Positions 25,147 to 34,069 of a stretch of DNA of 64,000 bases are shown one piece after another. The translations under genes were made by a program, and so were the position numbers. This DNA is from Microbispora rosea subsp. aerata (GTDB lineage: Bacteria > Actinomycetota > Actinomycetes > Streptosporangiales > Streptosporangiaceae). The stretch lies in assembly GCF_014647835.1 (NCBI RefSeq), contig NZ_BMPY01000003.1:62001-126000 (forward strand). The letters run 5' to 3'. Each line of letters starts with the position of its first letter. Positions within the stretch are counted from its first letter, which is position 1. The notes under the pieces were generated by a model. That model did not search any database. It worked only from the letters and a program-made list of their open reading frames with translations, and was not told where the DNA came from.

Positions 25147-26319
25147 TCAGCGGCGGATCTCCACGAGCGGCACGTTCTGCTCGGCGGGAGTGAGCGAGCC
25201 GTGATAGCCGATCATGGACGTCTCCACCGGCTCGCCGGCCGAGGCCACGATCACGCACTCGCCGTACGGCACGGCGACCACGTCGCCGATGCGGCCGAGC
25301 CACTCGCGGCGGACGCCGCGGCCGAACCAGCCCGCGGCGACGGCCTCCTCGCGGGTGACCACCCAGGCCCGCCCGCGCAGGACCTCGCGCCAGGTTTCCA
25401 GCACCGCGCCCGCCGCGCCCGGGGAGGTGTAGACGTGGCGGGCGCGGGGCTCGCCGCCCAGCATGAGCACGCCCTCGCGCAGGTCCTGGCTGAGGTCGAC
25501 GTCCACCCTGTCGGCAGCGTTGATCATGCCGTGATCGGCCGTGACGTACAAGACCGCGCCCGGCGGAAGGGCTTCGGCGATGCGCTCGGCCATGCGGTCG
25601 GCGACGGCGACCTGTTCGAGCCACTCGGCGCCGCCCCACCCGCTGAAGTGCCCCGCGCGGTCGACGTCGCCGAAGTAGACGGTGACGAACGTGGTCTCGC
25701 GCAGCGCCTGCCGTACGGCCTCGACGCGCTCGTCGGGGCTTTCGGCCGCCCGGTGGCGCATGCCCCGGTAGACGGCGCGGGTCAGTCCCGTGCCGTCGAA
25801 CGACGCGGGCGCCACGTAGACGGGCTCGACGCCCGCCGCCGCCATGCGTTCGTAGACGGTCGGCGTGGGCTGCCACACGTCCGGGTCGATCGACAGGCCG
25901 GGGGCCGTCCAGCGCAGGCAGTTGAACAGCCGCCCCTCCCCCGGGACGGCCATCTGGATGCCGACCATGCCGTGCTCCCCGGGAGGGGCGCCGGTGCCCA
26001 GAGTGGCCAGGCTGGTCGGCGTCGAGGAGGGGAAGCCGGCCGTGAGCGTCCCCCGCAGGTGTGCCGTCAGGAACGGCGCGGCCTCGGGGTGAGCGGCCAG
26101 GAGCTCGGCCCCGAGCCCGTCCACGAGGAACAGGCACACCCGCGAGGCCGGCTCCAGCGCCAGCGTGCCCTCGACCGGCAGCCCGAGGGAGGCGAGCAGC
26201 GAACCCGGCAGGTCGGCCAGCGAGGCCGTGCCGTACGCGGGCGCGTACGGCACGGGCACGGCCCGCGACGCCACGGACGGCTCCGCGGGCGCCGCCCCCG
26301 AGGGCTGGGGGTCGATCAC
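25147..26319 (-). CDS. Alkaline-phosphatase-superfamily phosphodiesterase/nucleotide pyrophosphatase
   Basis: 390 residues from the GTG at 26319, preceded by GGGAGG. The alkaline phosphatase fold is marked by VCLFLVDGLGAELL (first metal Asp), FPSSTPTSLATLGTG (nucleophile Thr/Ser), YFGDVDRAGHFSGW, VLYVTADHGMI and the late SMIGYHGSLTPAEQNVPL. NPP-type enzymes cleave phosphodiester or pyrophosphate bonds with two zinc ions. No signal peptide is obvious. It lies 25 bp downstream of the DUF5998 gene, and the two form a conserved actinobacterial pair. Confidence 0.9.
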   Translation of the reverse strand: MIDPQPSGAAPAEPSVASRAVPVPYAPAYGTASLADLPGSLLASLGLPVEGTLALEPASRVCLFLVDGLGAELLAAHPEAAPFLTAHLRGTLTAGFPSSTPTSLATLGTGAPPGEHGMVGIQMAVPGEGRLFNCLRWTAPGLSIDPDVWQPTPTVYERMAAAGVEPVYVAPASFDGTGLTRAVYRGMRHRAAESPDERVEAVRQALRETTFVTVYFGDVDRAGHFSGWGGAEWLEQVAVADRMAERIAEALPPGAVLYVTADHGMINAADRVDVDLSQDLREGVLMLGGEPRARHVYTSPGAAGAVLETWREVLRGRAWVVTREEAVAAGWFGRGVRREWLGRIGDVVAVPYGECVIVASAGEPVETSMIGYHGSLTPAEQNVPLVEIRR

Positions 26320-26344
26320 GACACCTCCCGGCGTGAGGAAACGG

Positions 26345-26938
26345 TCAGGCCGTCGCCGCCTTGGCGGTCGCCTCCGACAGCGCCTTGGCGAAGGCCAGCA
26401 CGTGGGCGACGGCCTCGGGGCCGTCGGCCGCCTCGCTGACCCGCAGGGACAGATCGTCGGCCGTGACCGCGCCGGTGTAACCGTGGTCGGCCTCGCAGTT
26501 CTCGTCGCCGCAGGTCGCCGGCTCCAAGTCGATATGGGAGATCGCACCCCACCCGATCGTCAGCGTGACCTCCGTCGGGGGGACGCCGGGCACGTACGAC
26601 GCGGGGTCGGGCACCACCCTGGTCACGGCGACCGACTGGATGCGGCTGAGCCTCACCGCCTCGGTGGTGGTGGAGGCGTGCGAGGCGGGCATGCCGTCGG
26701 CGGGCGGATGCTCGTCGGTGTGGCACACCAGCAGCCGGGTGGGTGAAAGGACCAGGACCGTGACGTGCCTGCGCACCTCCATCGCCGGGTCGAACGTGGC
26801 CTCGTGATGCACGACGTACGCCGTGACCGGCTCGTTGCCGAGCGCGGAGTCGACGGCGTCGGCCACCAGATCGGGGTAGTAGCCGCTGCGATCTATGGCC
26901 TCGCGCAAGCCCGCGGCGGAGACTCGGGTTTCCCTCAT
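26345..26938 (-). CDS. DUF5998 family protein
   Basis: 197 residues from the ATG at 26938 (MRETRVSAAGLREAIDRSGY). Family landmarks are ALGNEPVTAYVVHHEATFDP, VLVLSPTRLLVCHTDEHPP and SHIDLEPATCGDENCEADHG. The His/Cys-containing CGDENCEADHG could bind a metal. Restricted to actinobacteria, function unknown. It probably shares a transcript with the phosphodiesterase downstream. Confidence 0.88.
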   Translation of the reverse strand: MRETRVSAAGLREAIDRSGYYPDLVADAVDSALGNEPVTAYVVHHEATFDPAMEVRRHVTVLVLSPTRLLVCHTDEHPPADGMPASHASTTTEAVRLSRIQSVAVTRVVPDPASYVPGVPPTEVTLTIGWGAISHIDLEPATCGDENCEADHGYTGAVTADDLSLRVSEAADGPEAVAHVLAFAKALSEATAKAATA

Positions 26939-27010
26939 GGGTCCATCCTGCCCTGTAAGGGACACCTGTTTCACACCACGACGGGACGGGTTTTCCGCCC
27001 ACCGCGCCGA

Positions 27011-29644
27011 TCAGCTCAGCCGGCGGGGCCCGACGTCGGGACGCAGCGCGGTAACCGGCCGCAGGACGGCCCGCGCGCCCAGCACGGCCACTCCCGACGC
27101 GCCCACCAGGACCTGGTCGAGGTCCATCCTGGCGACCTCGGGCAGGGCGTCGGCCAGCAGTCCCACCCGCACCAGCAGGTCCTCCAGCGCCTCCACGGCC
27201 ACCGGCTGGTAGCCGTACTCGCCGAACAGCAGCGGCGCGGCGCGGACCGACCGCACCAGCCCGGCCGCGTCCTCCGCGGTGAGCGGCGCCAGGCGGTACG
27301 CCTGGTCGCCGAGCAGCCGGGCGGTGACCTCGCCGAGGCCGAACGTGACGACCCCGCCGAAGTAGCGGTCCTGGATCACGCCGACGACGGTCGGCACGGA
27401 CGGCTGCGGCGCCATGCGCTGCACGGCGAGCGGCGTGCCCGGCCCGAGGAGCGCGGCGAGGTCGGCGTACGCCTGCCGGACCCCGGCGGGCTCGGTGAGG
27501 CCGATCCGCACGGTGCCGGCGCGGCGGGCGTCCTCCGGGTCGGCCGACTTGACCACCACGGGCCAGCCGATCCGCTCGGCGGCGGCCACCGCGTCCTCGG
27601 CGTCGGCTGCGACGTGCGCCGGCCACACCTCTATCCCGTAGCAGGCCAGCAGCGCGGTCGCGTCGATCTCCCGCTCCTCGCCGTCCGGCCCCGCACCGGC
27701 CAGGGCGGCGGTGACGATCTCCCGCGCCGCGGCGGTGTCGATCCCCTCGATCACCGGGACCGTGCCCGGCGGCCTGCCGCGCCACTGGGCGTACCGCACG
27801 ACGTGGGCCAGCGCGCGCACCGCCTCCTCCGGCGCGGGGTAGGACGGGATCGACCCGCGCTGAGGGGACTCGTCGCCGGGGCTGGTCACGCGCAGCTCGG
27901 CCGGCATGCCCAGCTCGCCCTGGAAGGTGGCGAGCACCGGTTTGCCGGACTCCCGCGCCGCCGCCACCAGCGCCTCGGCCACCTCGCGGCAGTCGCCGGG
28001 GATCGGCGGCATGTAGATCGCGACGGCGGCGTCCACCTCGGGCAGCACGCGCCGCAGCGCCTCGGCGAACTCGGCGCCGCCGGCGCGGGCGCCGAGGTTC
28101 ACCGGCGGGCTCGGCCGCAGGCCGGCCCCGGCGCACGCCTCCTCGGCGAGCAGCGTGAGCGCGTCGGAGTTGCCGACCACCCCCACCCGCGGCCCGGCGG
28201 GCAGCGGCTGGTGCGCCAGGAGCTGGGCGACGTCGAAAAGCTGCACCAGGTCGTCCACCCGGATGACCCCGGCCTGCGCGAACAGCGAGCTCAGCGCGCT
28301 GTCGGGCAGCGCGAGCACGGGCGCGCGGTGCCCGCCGGGGACGCCGCGCGACTTGACCACCACGATCGGCTTCGACCGGGAGATCCGCCGGGCCAGCCGG
28401 GCGAACTTGCGCGGGTTCCCGATGGACTCCAGGTAGAGCAGGATCACGTCGGTCGCCGGGTCTTCCTCCCAGTACTGAAGGAGGTCGTTGCCGGACACGT
28501 CCGCCCGGTTGCCGGCCGAGACGAACGTCGAGATGCCCATGCCGCGCTGCGCCACCCGCTGCAGCAGGGCGGTGCCGAGCGCGCCCGACTGGCTGAAGAA
28601 CCCGACCCTTCCCCGGCCCGGCAGGGTCGCCGCGAGCGTCGCGTTGAGCCGTACGGCGGGGTCGGTGTTGGCGATGCCCAGGCAGTTGGGGCCCACGACC
28701 CGCATGCCGTACGCCCGGGCGATGCGCACCAGCTCCTCCTGGCGGGCCCGGCCCTCCGGCCCGGTCTCGCCGAAGCCCGAGGAGACCACGACCAGGCCCT
28801 TCACGCCCTTCTCCGCGCACTCCTCGACGAGCTCGAGCACGCCCTCGGCGGGGACCGCCAGCACGGCCAGGTCCACCTCGCCGTCGATCGCCGACACGCT
28901 GCGGTAGGCCCGCACGCCCGCCACGGCCCGTACGTGCCGGTGGACGGGGTAGACGGGCCCGGTGAAGTCGGCGGCGAGCAGGTTGCGCAGGACCGTCTGG
29001 CCGATGCCGCCCGGCTCGCGGCTCGCGCCGATCACCGCGACCGACTCCGGCGTCAGCAGCCGGGCGATCGAGCGCGCCTCGGCGCGGTGCTCGCGGGCGA
29101 GCCGGACCTCCAGCGCGGTCTCTGTGCTGGACAAATCGAGCGTCATGCGGACGACGCCGTCCTCGAACTGGCTCTGCGCCGTGTAACCCGCCTGGCGGAA
29201 CAGGCCCATCATGCGGTGGTTGCCCGGCAGCACGTCCGCGACGAACGTCTTGATCCCGCGCTCGCGCGCGGCGGCCCGCAGGTGCTCCATCAGCACCGAG
29301 GCCACGCCCCTGCCCTGGTGGGCGTCCTCGACCAGGAAGGCCACCTCGGCGTGGTCGCGCTGCGGCATCCGGTCATACCGCACGACCGCCACCATCTCGG
29401 TGCCGATCGTGGCGATCAGGGCGACGCGGTTGTCGTAGTCGACGTTGGTGAACCAGACCACGTCTTTGTCGGTCAGCCGCGGCCGCGGCCCGAAGTACCG
29501 GAAGTAGATCGACTCCGCGGACAGGCGCGAGTAGAACGCGCGCAGCATGTCGGCGTCGTCGGGCCTGATCGGGCGGACGTGGGCGGTGCCGCCGTCGGAC
29601 AGCACGACGTCCGCCTCCCAGTGGGCGGGGTACTGAGGGTGCAC
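27011..29644 (-). CDS. GNAT + NDP-forming acyl-CoA synthetase-like fusion (Pat-type protein acetyltransferase)
   Basis: 877 residues. Residues 1-175 are a GNAT domain with the acetyl-CoA loop EDAHQGRGVASVLMEHLRAA. From about 190 the ADP-forming acyl-CoA synthetase-like region begins (TPESVAVIGASREPGGIGQT), followed by RVGFFSQSGALGTALL and, from about 660, an ATP-grasp part (VVVKSADPEDARRAGTVRIG, YFGGVVTFGLGEV). The segment that normally holds the catalytic His (HTGALAG in active synthetases) reads VLALPDSALSS here, so the synthetase part is probably non-catalytic and regulatory, as in PatZ-type lysine acetyltransferases. Those enzymes acetylate acetyl-CoA synthetase and other proteins. The order GNAT-first is the actinobacterial form. 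Confidence 0.9.
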   Translation of the reverse strand: MHPQYPAHWEADVVLSDGGTAHVRPIRPDDADMLRAFYSRLSAESIYFRYFGPRPRLTDKDVVWFTNVDYDNRVALIATIGTEMVAVVRYDRMPQRDHAEVAFLVEDAHQGRGVASVLMEHLRAAARERGIKTFVADVLPGNHRMMGLFRQAGYTAQSQFEDGVVRMTLDLSSTETALEVRLAREHRAEARSIARLLTPESVAVIGASREPGGIGQTVLRNLLAADFTGPVYPVHRHVRAVAGVRAYRSVSAIDGEVDLAVLAVPAEGVLELVEECAEKGVKGLVVVSSGFGETGPEGRARQEELVRIARAYGMRVVGPNCLGIANTDPAVRLNATLAATLPGRGRVGFFSQSGALGTALLQRVAQRGMGISTFVSAGNRADVSGNDLLQYWEEDPATDVILLYLESIGNPRKFARLARRISRSKPIVVVKSRGVPGGHRAPVLALPDSALSSLFAQAGVIRVDDLVQLFDVAQLLAHQPLPAGPRVGVVGNSDALTLLAEEACAGAGLRPSPPVNLGARAGGAEFAEALRRVLPEVDAAVAIYMPPIPGDCREVAEALVAAARESGKPVLATFQGELGMPAELRVTSPGDESPQRGSIPSYPAPEEAVRALAHVVRYAQWRGRPPGTVPVIEGIDTAAAREIVTAALAGAGPDGEEREIDATALLACYGIEVWPAHVAADAEDAVAAAERIGWPVVVKSADPEDARRAGTVRIGLTEPAGVRQAYADLAALLGPGTPLAVQRMAPQPSVPTVVGVIQDRYFGGVVTFGLGEVTARLLGDQAYRLAPLTAEDAAGLVRSVRAAPLLFGEYGYQPVAVEALEDLLVRVGLLADALPEVARMDLDQVLVGASGVAVLGARAVLRPVTALRPDVGPRRLS

Positions 29645-29921
29645 GCAATCGAGGCTAGCCGCGCCCGGGTTGGCCTGGATTGAGAGATTTCTAACGGCCG
29701 GCGGACCACGGTTCGCGACCCGCTTATACGGGATTTACCAGCACTGACGCGACGAATTGGGCAACGCTTGTGCATCGACTGTGCCCGTCTGTCCGCTCTC
29801 CACCCCACGGCACCCCCGGAAGCTGTTAGGTTTTTGGACGTCAGCCTCACAGCAAGGAGAGGACGCCGCCCCTCCCAGGGCATGGCTCACCTCCACAAGC
29901 AGTTGGCAAGGTGGTGACATC

Positions 29922-30815
29922 ATGACGCGGGTCGTCGTGGTGGGCGATCTCATGACGGACGCGGTCGCCCGCGCGAAGTTCCCTCTTGCCAGGGCGAGCG
30001 ACACCCCGGCCGTCGTGACCATGCACGGTGGCGGCTCCGGTGCCAACATCGCCTCCTGGCTCGCCGTGGAGGGCTCTGAGGTCGCCTTCATCGGACGCCG
30101 CGGCGCCGACATCACCGGCCGCAACCGCGACATGGAGCTCATGGGGTACGGCGTGGACGCCCGGCTCGTCATGGACCCCGAGCGGCCGACCGGCACCTGC
30201 GTCGTGCTCGTGACGCACAAGGGCGAGCGGACCATGCTGTCCGACCCCGGCGCCAACGCCGCGCTGTCCCCCGAGGACCTGCCGCGCGACCTGTTCACCG
30301 CCGGCGGCCACCTGCACATGTCGGGCTACACGCTGATCAACGAGGGGTCGCGCGACGCCGGCCTCGCCGCGCTCGACATGGCCCGCCGGGCCGGCATGTC
30401 GATCTCCGTGGACTGCGCCTCCGCGGCCCCGCTGGAGCGGACCGGCGCCGAGCCGTTCCTGGAGTGGACCGACGGCGCGAAGCTGCTGTTCGCCAACGCC
30501 GACCAGGCCAGGGTGCTCACCGGCAGGGACGACCCCTCCGCGGCGGCCAAGGTGCTGACCGCCTGGTTCCCGCAGGTCGTGATCAAGCTCAACACCGAGG
30601 GCGCGCTCTGGTTCTCCAACAACCGTTCCGAGCCGGTCCGGGCGCCCGCCGAGGTCGTCGACCGTGTGGTGGACGGCACCGGCGCCGGCGACGCCTTCAC
30701 CGCCGGGTTCCTGCCCGCCTGGCTGGACGGCAAGCCGCCCGCCGAGGCGCTGGCGGCGGGCAACGCCCTCGCCGCCAAGTGCATCGCCAACCTCGGCGCC
30801 CGCCCCCGCCTCTGA
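29922..30815 (+). CDS. PfkB-family carbohydrate kinase
   Basis: 297 residues from the ATG at 29922 (AAGGTGG upstream). Ribokinase-fold landmarks are VVVVGDLMTDAV at the N-terminus, HGGGSGANIASWLA (PfkB signature 1) and DRVVDGTGAGDAFTAGFL, which holds the catalytic Asp and anion hole. It phosphorylates a sugar or nucleoside; the substrate cannot be told from sequence. The 277 bp upstream separate it from the divergent Pat-type gene and should hold both promoters. Confidence 0.88.
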   Translation: MTRVVVVGDLMTDAVARAKFPLARASDTPAVVTMHGGGSGANIASWLAVEGSEVAFIGRRGADITGRNRDMELMGYGVDARLVMDPERPTGTCVVLVTHKGERTMLSDPGANAALSPEDLPRDLFTAGGHLHMSGYTLINEGSRDAGLAALDMARRAGMSISVDCASAAPLERTGAEPFLEWTDGAKLLFANADQARVLTGRDDPSAAAKVLTAWFPQVVIKLNTEGALWFSNNRSEPVRAPAEVVDRVVDGTGAGDAFTAGFLPAWLDGKPPAEALAAGNALAAKCIANLGARPRL

Positions 30816-30932
30816 TCTCCCCCGCTCGGGACGGGCGGCGGCTTCTCCCGCTCGGGACGGTCTCTCCTTCTCAGGCCGGGCTTCCCGGGCCGGGCGGCGC
30901 GCGGGCGCGACCGGCCGGGGCCGGCGGAGCGG
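30816..30932. other. Convergent gap between pfkB-like and recQ genes
   Basis: 117 bases with a 16-base near-direct repeat (CTCCC, CGCTCGGGACGG) at about 30817 and 30843, followed by GC-rich partial palindromes around GGGCTTCCCGGGCC. A bidirectional terminator is plausible. No gene is seen. Confidence 0.35.
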
Positions 30933-33044
30933 TCAGCCGGTGACGGCCAGGGCCAGCGGCAGCACGGCGGGCGCCCCGGCGTGCCGGACCTGAGCGGCGG
31001 CCAGCGCCATCGTCCACCCGGTGTCCACCCGGTCGTCCACCAGCAGCACCGGCCCGTCCGCCGCCGCGATCCGCGCGGCGAGCTCACGCGGCATCGCGAG
31101 CGTCCCCCGGACGGCCGTCACCCGCTGGGCGCTGTTGTGCCGGGCCGGGGGCGGTCCGTTGCGATATCCGAGCGTCCCGAGATAGTGCAGCCGGCCGACC
31201 TGGGCGAGCCGCTCGGCGAGCGACCCGACCAGCGCCGGCCGCGTGCCCGACGGCACCGCGACCACCGCGACCGGGCGCCGCTCCCACTCCCACGCCTTCA
31301 GCACCTCGATCACGGCCGCGAACACGTCGTCGGGGACCGGGCCGTCCCCCGCCGCGAACAGTTCGCGCAGCCGGGTGCCCCAGCCGATGTCGGTCAGGCG
31401 GCCGAGCGCGCGGCCCGGCTCGGCGCACAGCTCCGGCTTGATCCGCCCCTTCAGGTCCGGCAGCCCCGTGGGCCACTGGCGGCGCGGCTCGATTTCGACG
31501 CCGGGACGCGCGAGCCGCTGCCGGGCGGCCCGTACGGCGTCCTCCGGCACCTCGGCGGGACGGCGGGCCCCGGTGCAGTTGTCACACCTGCCGCACGGCG
31601 TCGCCGACTCGTCGTCGAGGTGACGGCGCAGATACTGCTCCCGGCACTCGGTGGTCGCGATGTAGCCGAGCATCGCCTCCTGCTCCGCGCGGCGCTCGGC
31701 GGCCACCCGGGCGTAGCGCTCGGCGTCGTAGCTCCACGGCTCGCCGGTGGCCTCCCAGCCGCCCTTGACCCGGCGTACGGCGCCGTCCACGTCGAGCACC
31801 TTGAGCATCATCTCCAGCCGGCCGCGGCTGAGGTCGACCCTCGTCTCCAGCGCGGCGGTGGACAGCACGCCACCCTCGGACAGCGCCTCCAGCGTCGCCC
31901 TGACCACGCCCTCCGGCGGGAAGGCGAGCGAGGCGAAGTAGTTCCAGATCTCCCGGTCCTCCGGGCCGGGCAGCAGGATGACCTCGGCCCGCTCGACCCC
32001 GCGCCCGGCCCGGCCCACCTGCTGGTAGTACGCCACCGGCGAGGCGGGCGCGCCCACGTGGACGACGAAGCCCAGGTCGGGTTTGTCGAAGCCCATGCCC
32101 AGCGCCGAGGTCGCCACCAGCGCCTTGACCCGGTTGTTGAGCAGGTCGTCCTCCGCCGCGAGCCGGTCCGCGGGCTCGGTCTGGCCGGTGTACGCGGTGA
32201 CGGTGTGGCCCTGCTCGCGCAGGTACGCGGCGATCTCCTGGGCCGCGGCGACCGTCAGCGTATAGACGATGCCGGAGCCCGGCAGCTCATGCAGCGCCCT
32301 GGCCAGCCAGGCGAGCCGCTGGTCGGCTCCGCCCAGCCGTACGACGCTCAGGTGGAGGCTCTCACGCTCCAGCGGCCCGCGCAGCACGAAGACCTCGCCG
32401 CCGGGCAGCTCGTCCCACTCGGAGGTGACGGCGAGCTGCTCGGCGACGTCGCGGGTGACCCGGGCGTTGGCCGTGGCCGTCGTGGCCAGCACGGGGATGC
32501 CCGGCGGCAGCTCCGCGAGCAGCGTGCGGAGCCTGCGATAGTCGGGCCGGAAGTCGTGGCCCCAGTCGGAGATGCAGTGGGCCTCGTCGATCACCAGGAG
32601 CCCGGCGCTGCCGGCCAGCTCGGGCAGCACGTTGTCGCGGAAGTCGGGGTTGTTCAGCCGCTCCGGGCTGACCAGCAGCACGTCGACCACGCCCTCGGCG
32701 ACCTGGCCGTAGACCTTCTCCCACTCCTCGGGGTTGGCCGAGTTGATCGTCTCGGCGTGGATGCCGGCCCGCTCGGCCGCGGCGATCTGGTTGCGCATCA
32801 ACGCCAGAAGCGGGGAGACGATGACCGTCGGCCCCTCGCCGAGCTCGCGCAGCAGCGCGGTCGCGATGAAGTAGACGGCCGACTTCCCCCAGCCGGTGCG
32901 CTGCACGACCAGCGCGCGCCTGCGGTCCATGACCAGGGCCTTGATCGCCGCCCACTGGTCGTCGCGCAGCCGCGCGTGATCGCCGGCGAGCGCCCGCAGC
33001 CGGGCCTCGGCCTCTTCCCGCAGCGTCACCTCTTCTTCGCTCAC
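30933..33044 (-). CDS. RecQ-family ATP-dependent DNA helicase with C-terminal phosphoribosyltransferase-like domain
   Basis: 703 residues from the GTG at 33044 (VSEEEVTLREEAEARL). Helicase motifs in order: Walker A QRTGWGKSAVYF (about 48-59), VIVSPLLALMRNQ, DEAHCISDWGHDFRPDYRRL, LATTATAN, LVATSALGMGFDKPDL and YQQVGRAGRG. The RecQ zinc-binding region with CGRCDNC follows near 480-500. The last 100 residues contain GPVLLVDDRVDTGWTMALAA, a classic PRPP-binding loop of type I phosphoribosyltransferases. No HRDC domain is seen. The coupling of a helicase to a PRTase-like module may sense nucleotides or act on DNA ends (inference). Confidence 0.92.
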   Translation of the reverse strand: MSEEEVTLREEAEARLRALAGDHARLRDDQWAAIKALVMDRRRALVVQRTGWGKSAVYFIATALLRELGEGPTVIVSPLLALMRNQIAAAERAGIHAETINSANPEEWEKVYGQVAEGVVDVLLVSPERLNNPDFRDNVLPELAGSAGLLVIDEAHCISDWGHDFRPDYRRLRTLLAELPPGIPVLATTATANARVTRDVAEQLAVTSEWDELPGGEVFVLRGPLERESLHLSVVRLGGADQRLAWLARALHELPGSGIVYTLTVAAAQEIAAYLREQGHTVTAYTGQTEPADRLAAEDDLLNNRVKALVATSALGMGFDKPDLGFVVHVGAPASPVAYYQQVGRAGRGVERAEVILLPGPEDREIWNYFASLAFPPEGVVRATLEALSEGGVLSTAALETRVDLSRGRLEMMLKVLDVDGAVRRVKGGWEATGEPWSYDAERYARVAAERRAEQEAMLGYIATTECREQYLRRHLDDESATPCGRCDNCTGARRPAEVPEDAVRAARQRLARPGVEIEPRRQWPTGLPDLKGRIKPELCAEPGRALGRLTDIGWGTRLRELFAAGDGPVPDDVFAAVIEVLKAWEWERRPVAVVAVPSGTRPALVGSLAERLAQVGRLHYLGTLGYRNGPPPARHNSAQRVTAVRGTLAMPRELAARIAAADGPVLLVDDRVDTGWTMALAAAQVRHAGAPAVLPLALAVTG

Positions 33045-33173
33045 CCGCCCATTGGTACCAGGTCCCGCCGACCATTTCGCCCGGGGCGATAGACCCGGCG
33101 GGGTGCGGGGCCGCGCAGGCGGCCCTCGGGCGTGCCGGGGCACGGCCGGGCCTTGGACGGGCGTCGTGGTTGG

Positions 33174-33758
33174 ATGAGTGCCGCTATGGACGTGACCACC
33201 TGGTATCTCGAACAGACCAGCCCCGCCGACCTGCGGCCGGGGCGGCCCCCGGCGATCCCCGCGCAGGTCGCCCGCGCCGAGGTCCCCAGCCCCGAGTTCA
33301 GCCGCTTCCTCTACACGGCCGTGGGCGGCGACTGGCAGTGGACCGAGCGGCTGCCGTGGACGTGGAAGCAGTGGAAGGAATGGCTCGACCGGCCCGGCGT
33401 CGAGACCTGGGTGGCCTGGGTGCGCGGCACCCCGGCCGGATATGTGGAGCTGGACGCCAGGGACGGCGAGGTCGAGATCGCCTACTTCGGGCTGCTGCCG
33501 TACGCGATCGGTCAGGGCCTCGGCGGCTGGCTGCTCGGCGAGGGCACCGCACGCGCCTGGGACATCGCCGGGCGCCGGCCCGAGCTGCCGCCCACGCGGC
33601 GGGTCTGGGTGCACACCTGCTCACTCGACGGACCGGTGGCGCTGGCGAACTACAAGGCCAGGGGTTTCCGGATCTACGACGAGAAGCTCAACGTGCCGGG
33701 CGACGTGGACACGGGCGAGACGCCCGGCCCCTGGCCCGGCGCCGGTCCCCGCGACTGA
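33174..33758 (+). CDS. GNAT-family N-acetyltransferase
   Basis: About 194 residues from the ATG at 33174; a second ATG at 33186 is equally possible. GNAT features are VAWVRGTPAGYVELDARDGE, IAYFGLLPYAIGQGLGGWLL (acetyl-CoA loop) and HTCSLDGPVALANYKARGFR. The substrate is unknown. It is divergent from recQ, with a gap of about 130 bp. Confidence 0.85.
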   Translation: MSAAMDVTTWYLEQTSPADLRPGRPPAIPAQVARAEVPSPEFSRFLYTAVGGDWQWTERLPWTWKQWKEWLDRPGVETWVAWVRGTPAGYVELDARDGEVEIAYFGLLPYAIGQGLGGWLLGEGTARAWDIAGRRPELPPTRRVWVHTCSLDGPVALANYKARGFRIYDEKLNVPGDVDTGETPGPWPGAGPRD

Positions 33759-34069
33759 CCGCGCAATCGGCACCCGCCCCTACGACTGGCCGCCCGAGCG
33801 CCCCTGAGGACACCGCTTCGGAGCCCCGGCGCGTCGGCCGTACGGTGAAGCGCGCTTGATCGGGGCGGCGGGCGCGGAGCGGCTCTTTCCGAGGCGGTGA
33901 GGGCGGTCCCGCCGGGGAAGCCGGGACGGCGGGCGCGGACCCGGCAGTATGGTGGTGAGTCGCGAACAGGATGGACTCTCGGCAGAATGTTCGAGACCTA
34001 TCACCGACGTTCGCCCTCCCCGGTCCCGACGGCCGGGGTCCGGCTCCTCGACACGCAGGAAACCACGAC
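33759..34069 (+). promoter_or_regulatory. parC upstream region with a candidate -10 box
   Basis: No gene is supported in these 311 bases. TATGGT at 33948-33953 fits a -10 box about 115 bases before the parC ATG; a -35 is not obvious. An imperfect CGAAC...GTTCG inverted repeat with a 22-base spacer flanks about 33960-33995 and is too widely spaced for a LexA box. Confidence 0.4.

Noticed and set aside
33960-33995. LexA/SOS box upstream of parC
   Set aside because: The CGAAC and GTTCG half sites are 22 bases apart, not 4 as in the actinobacterial SOS box.
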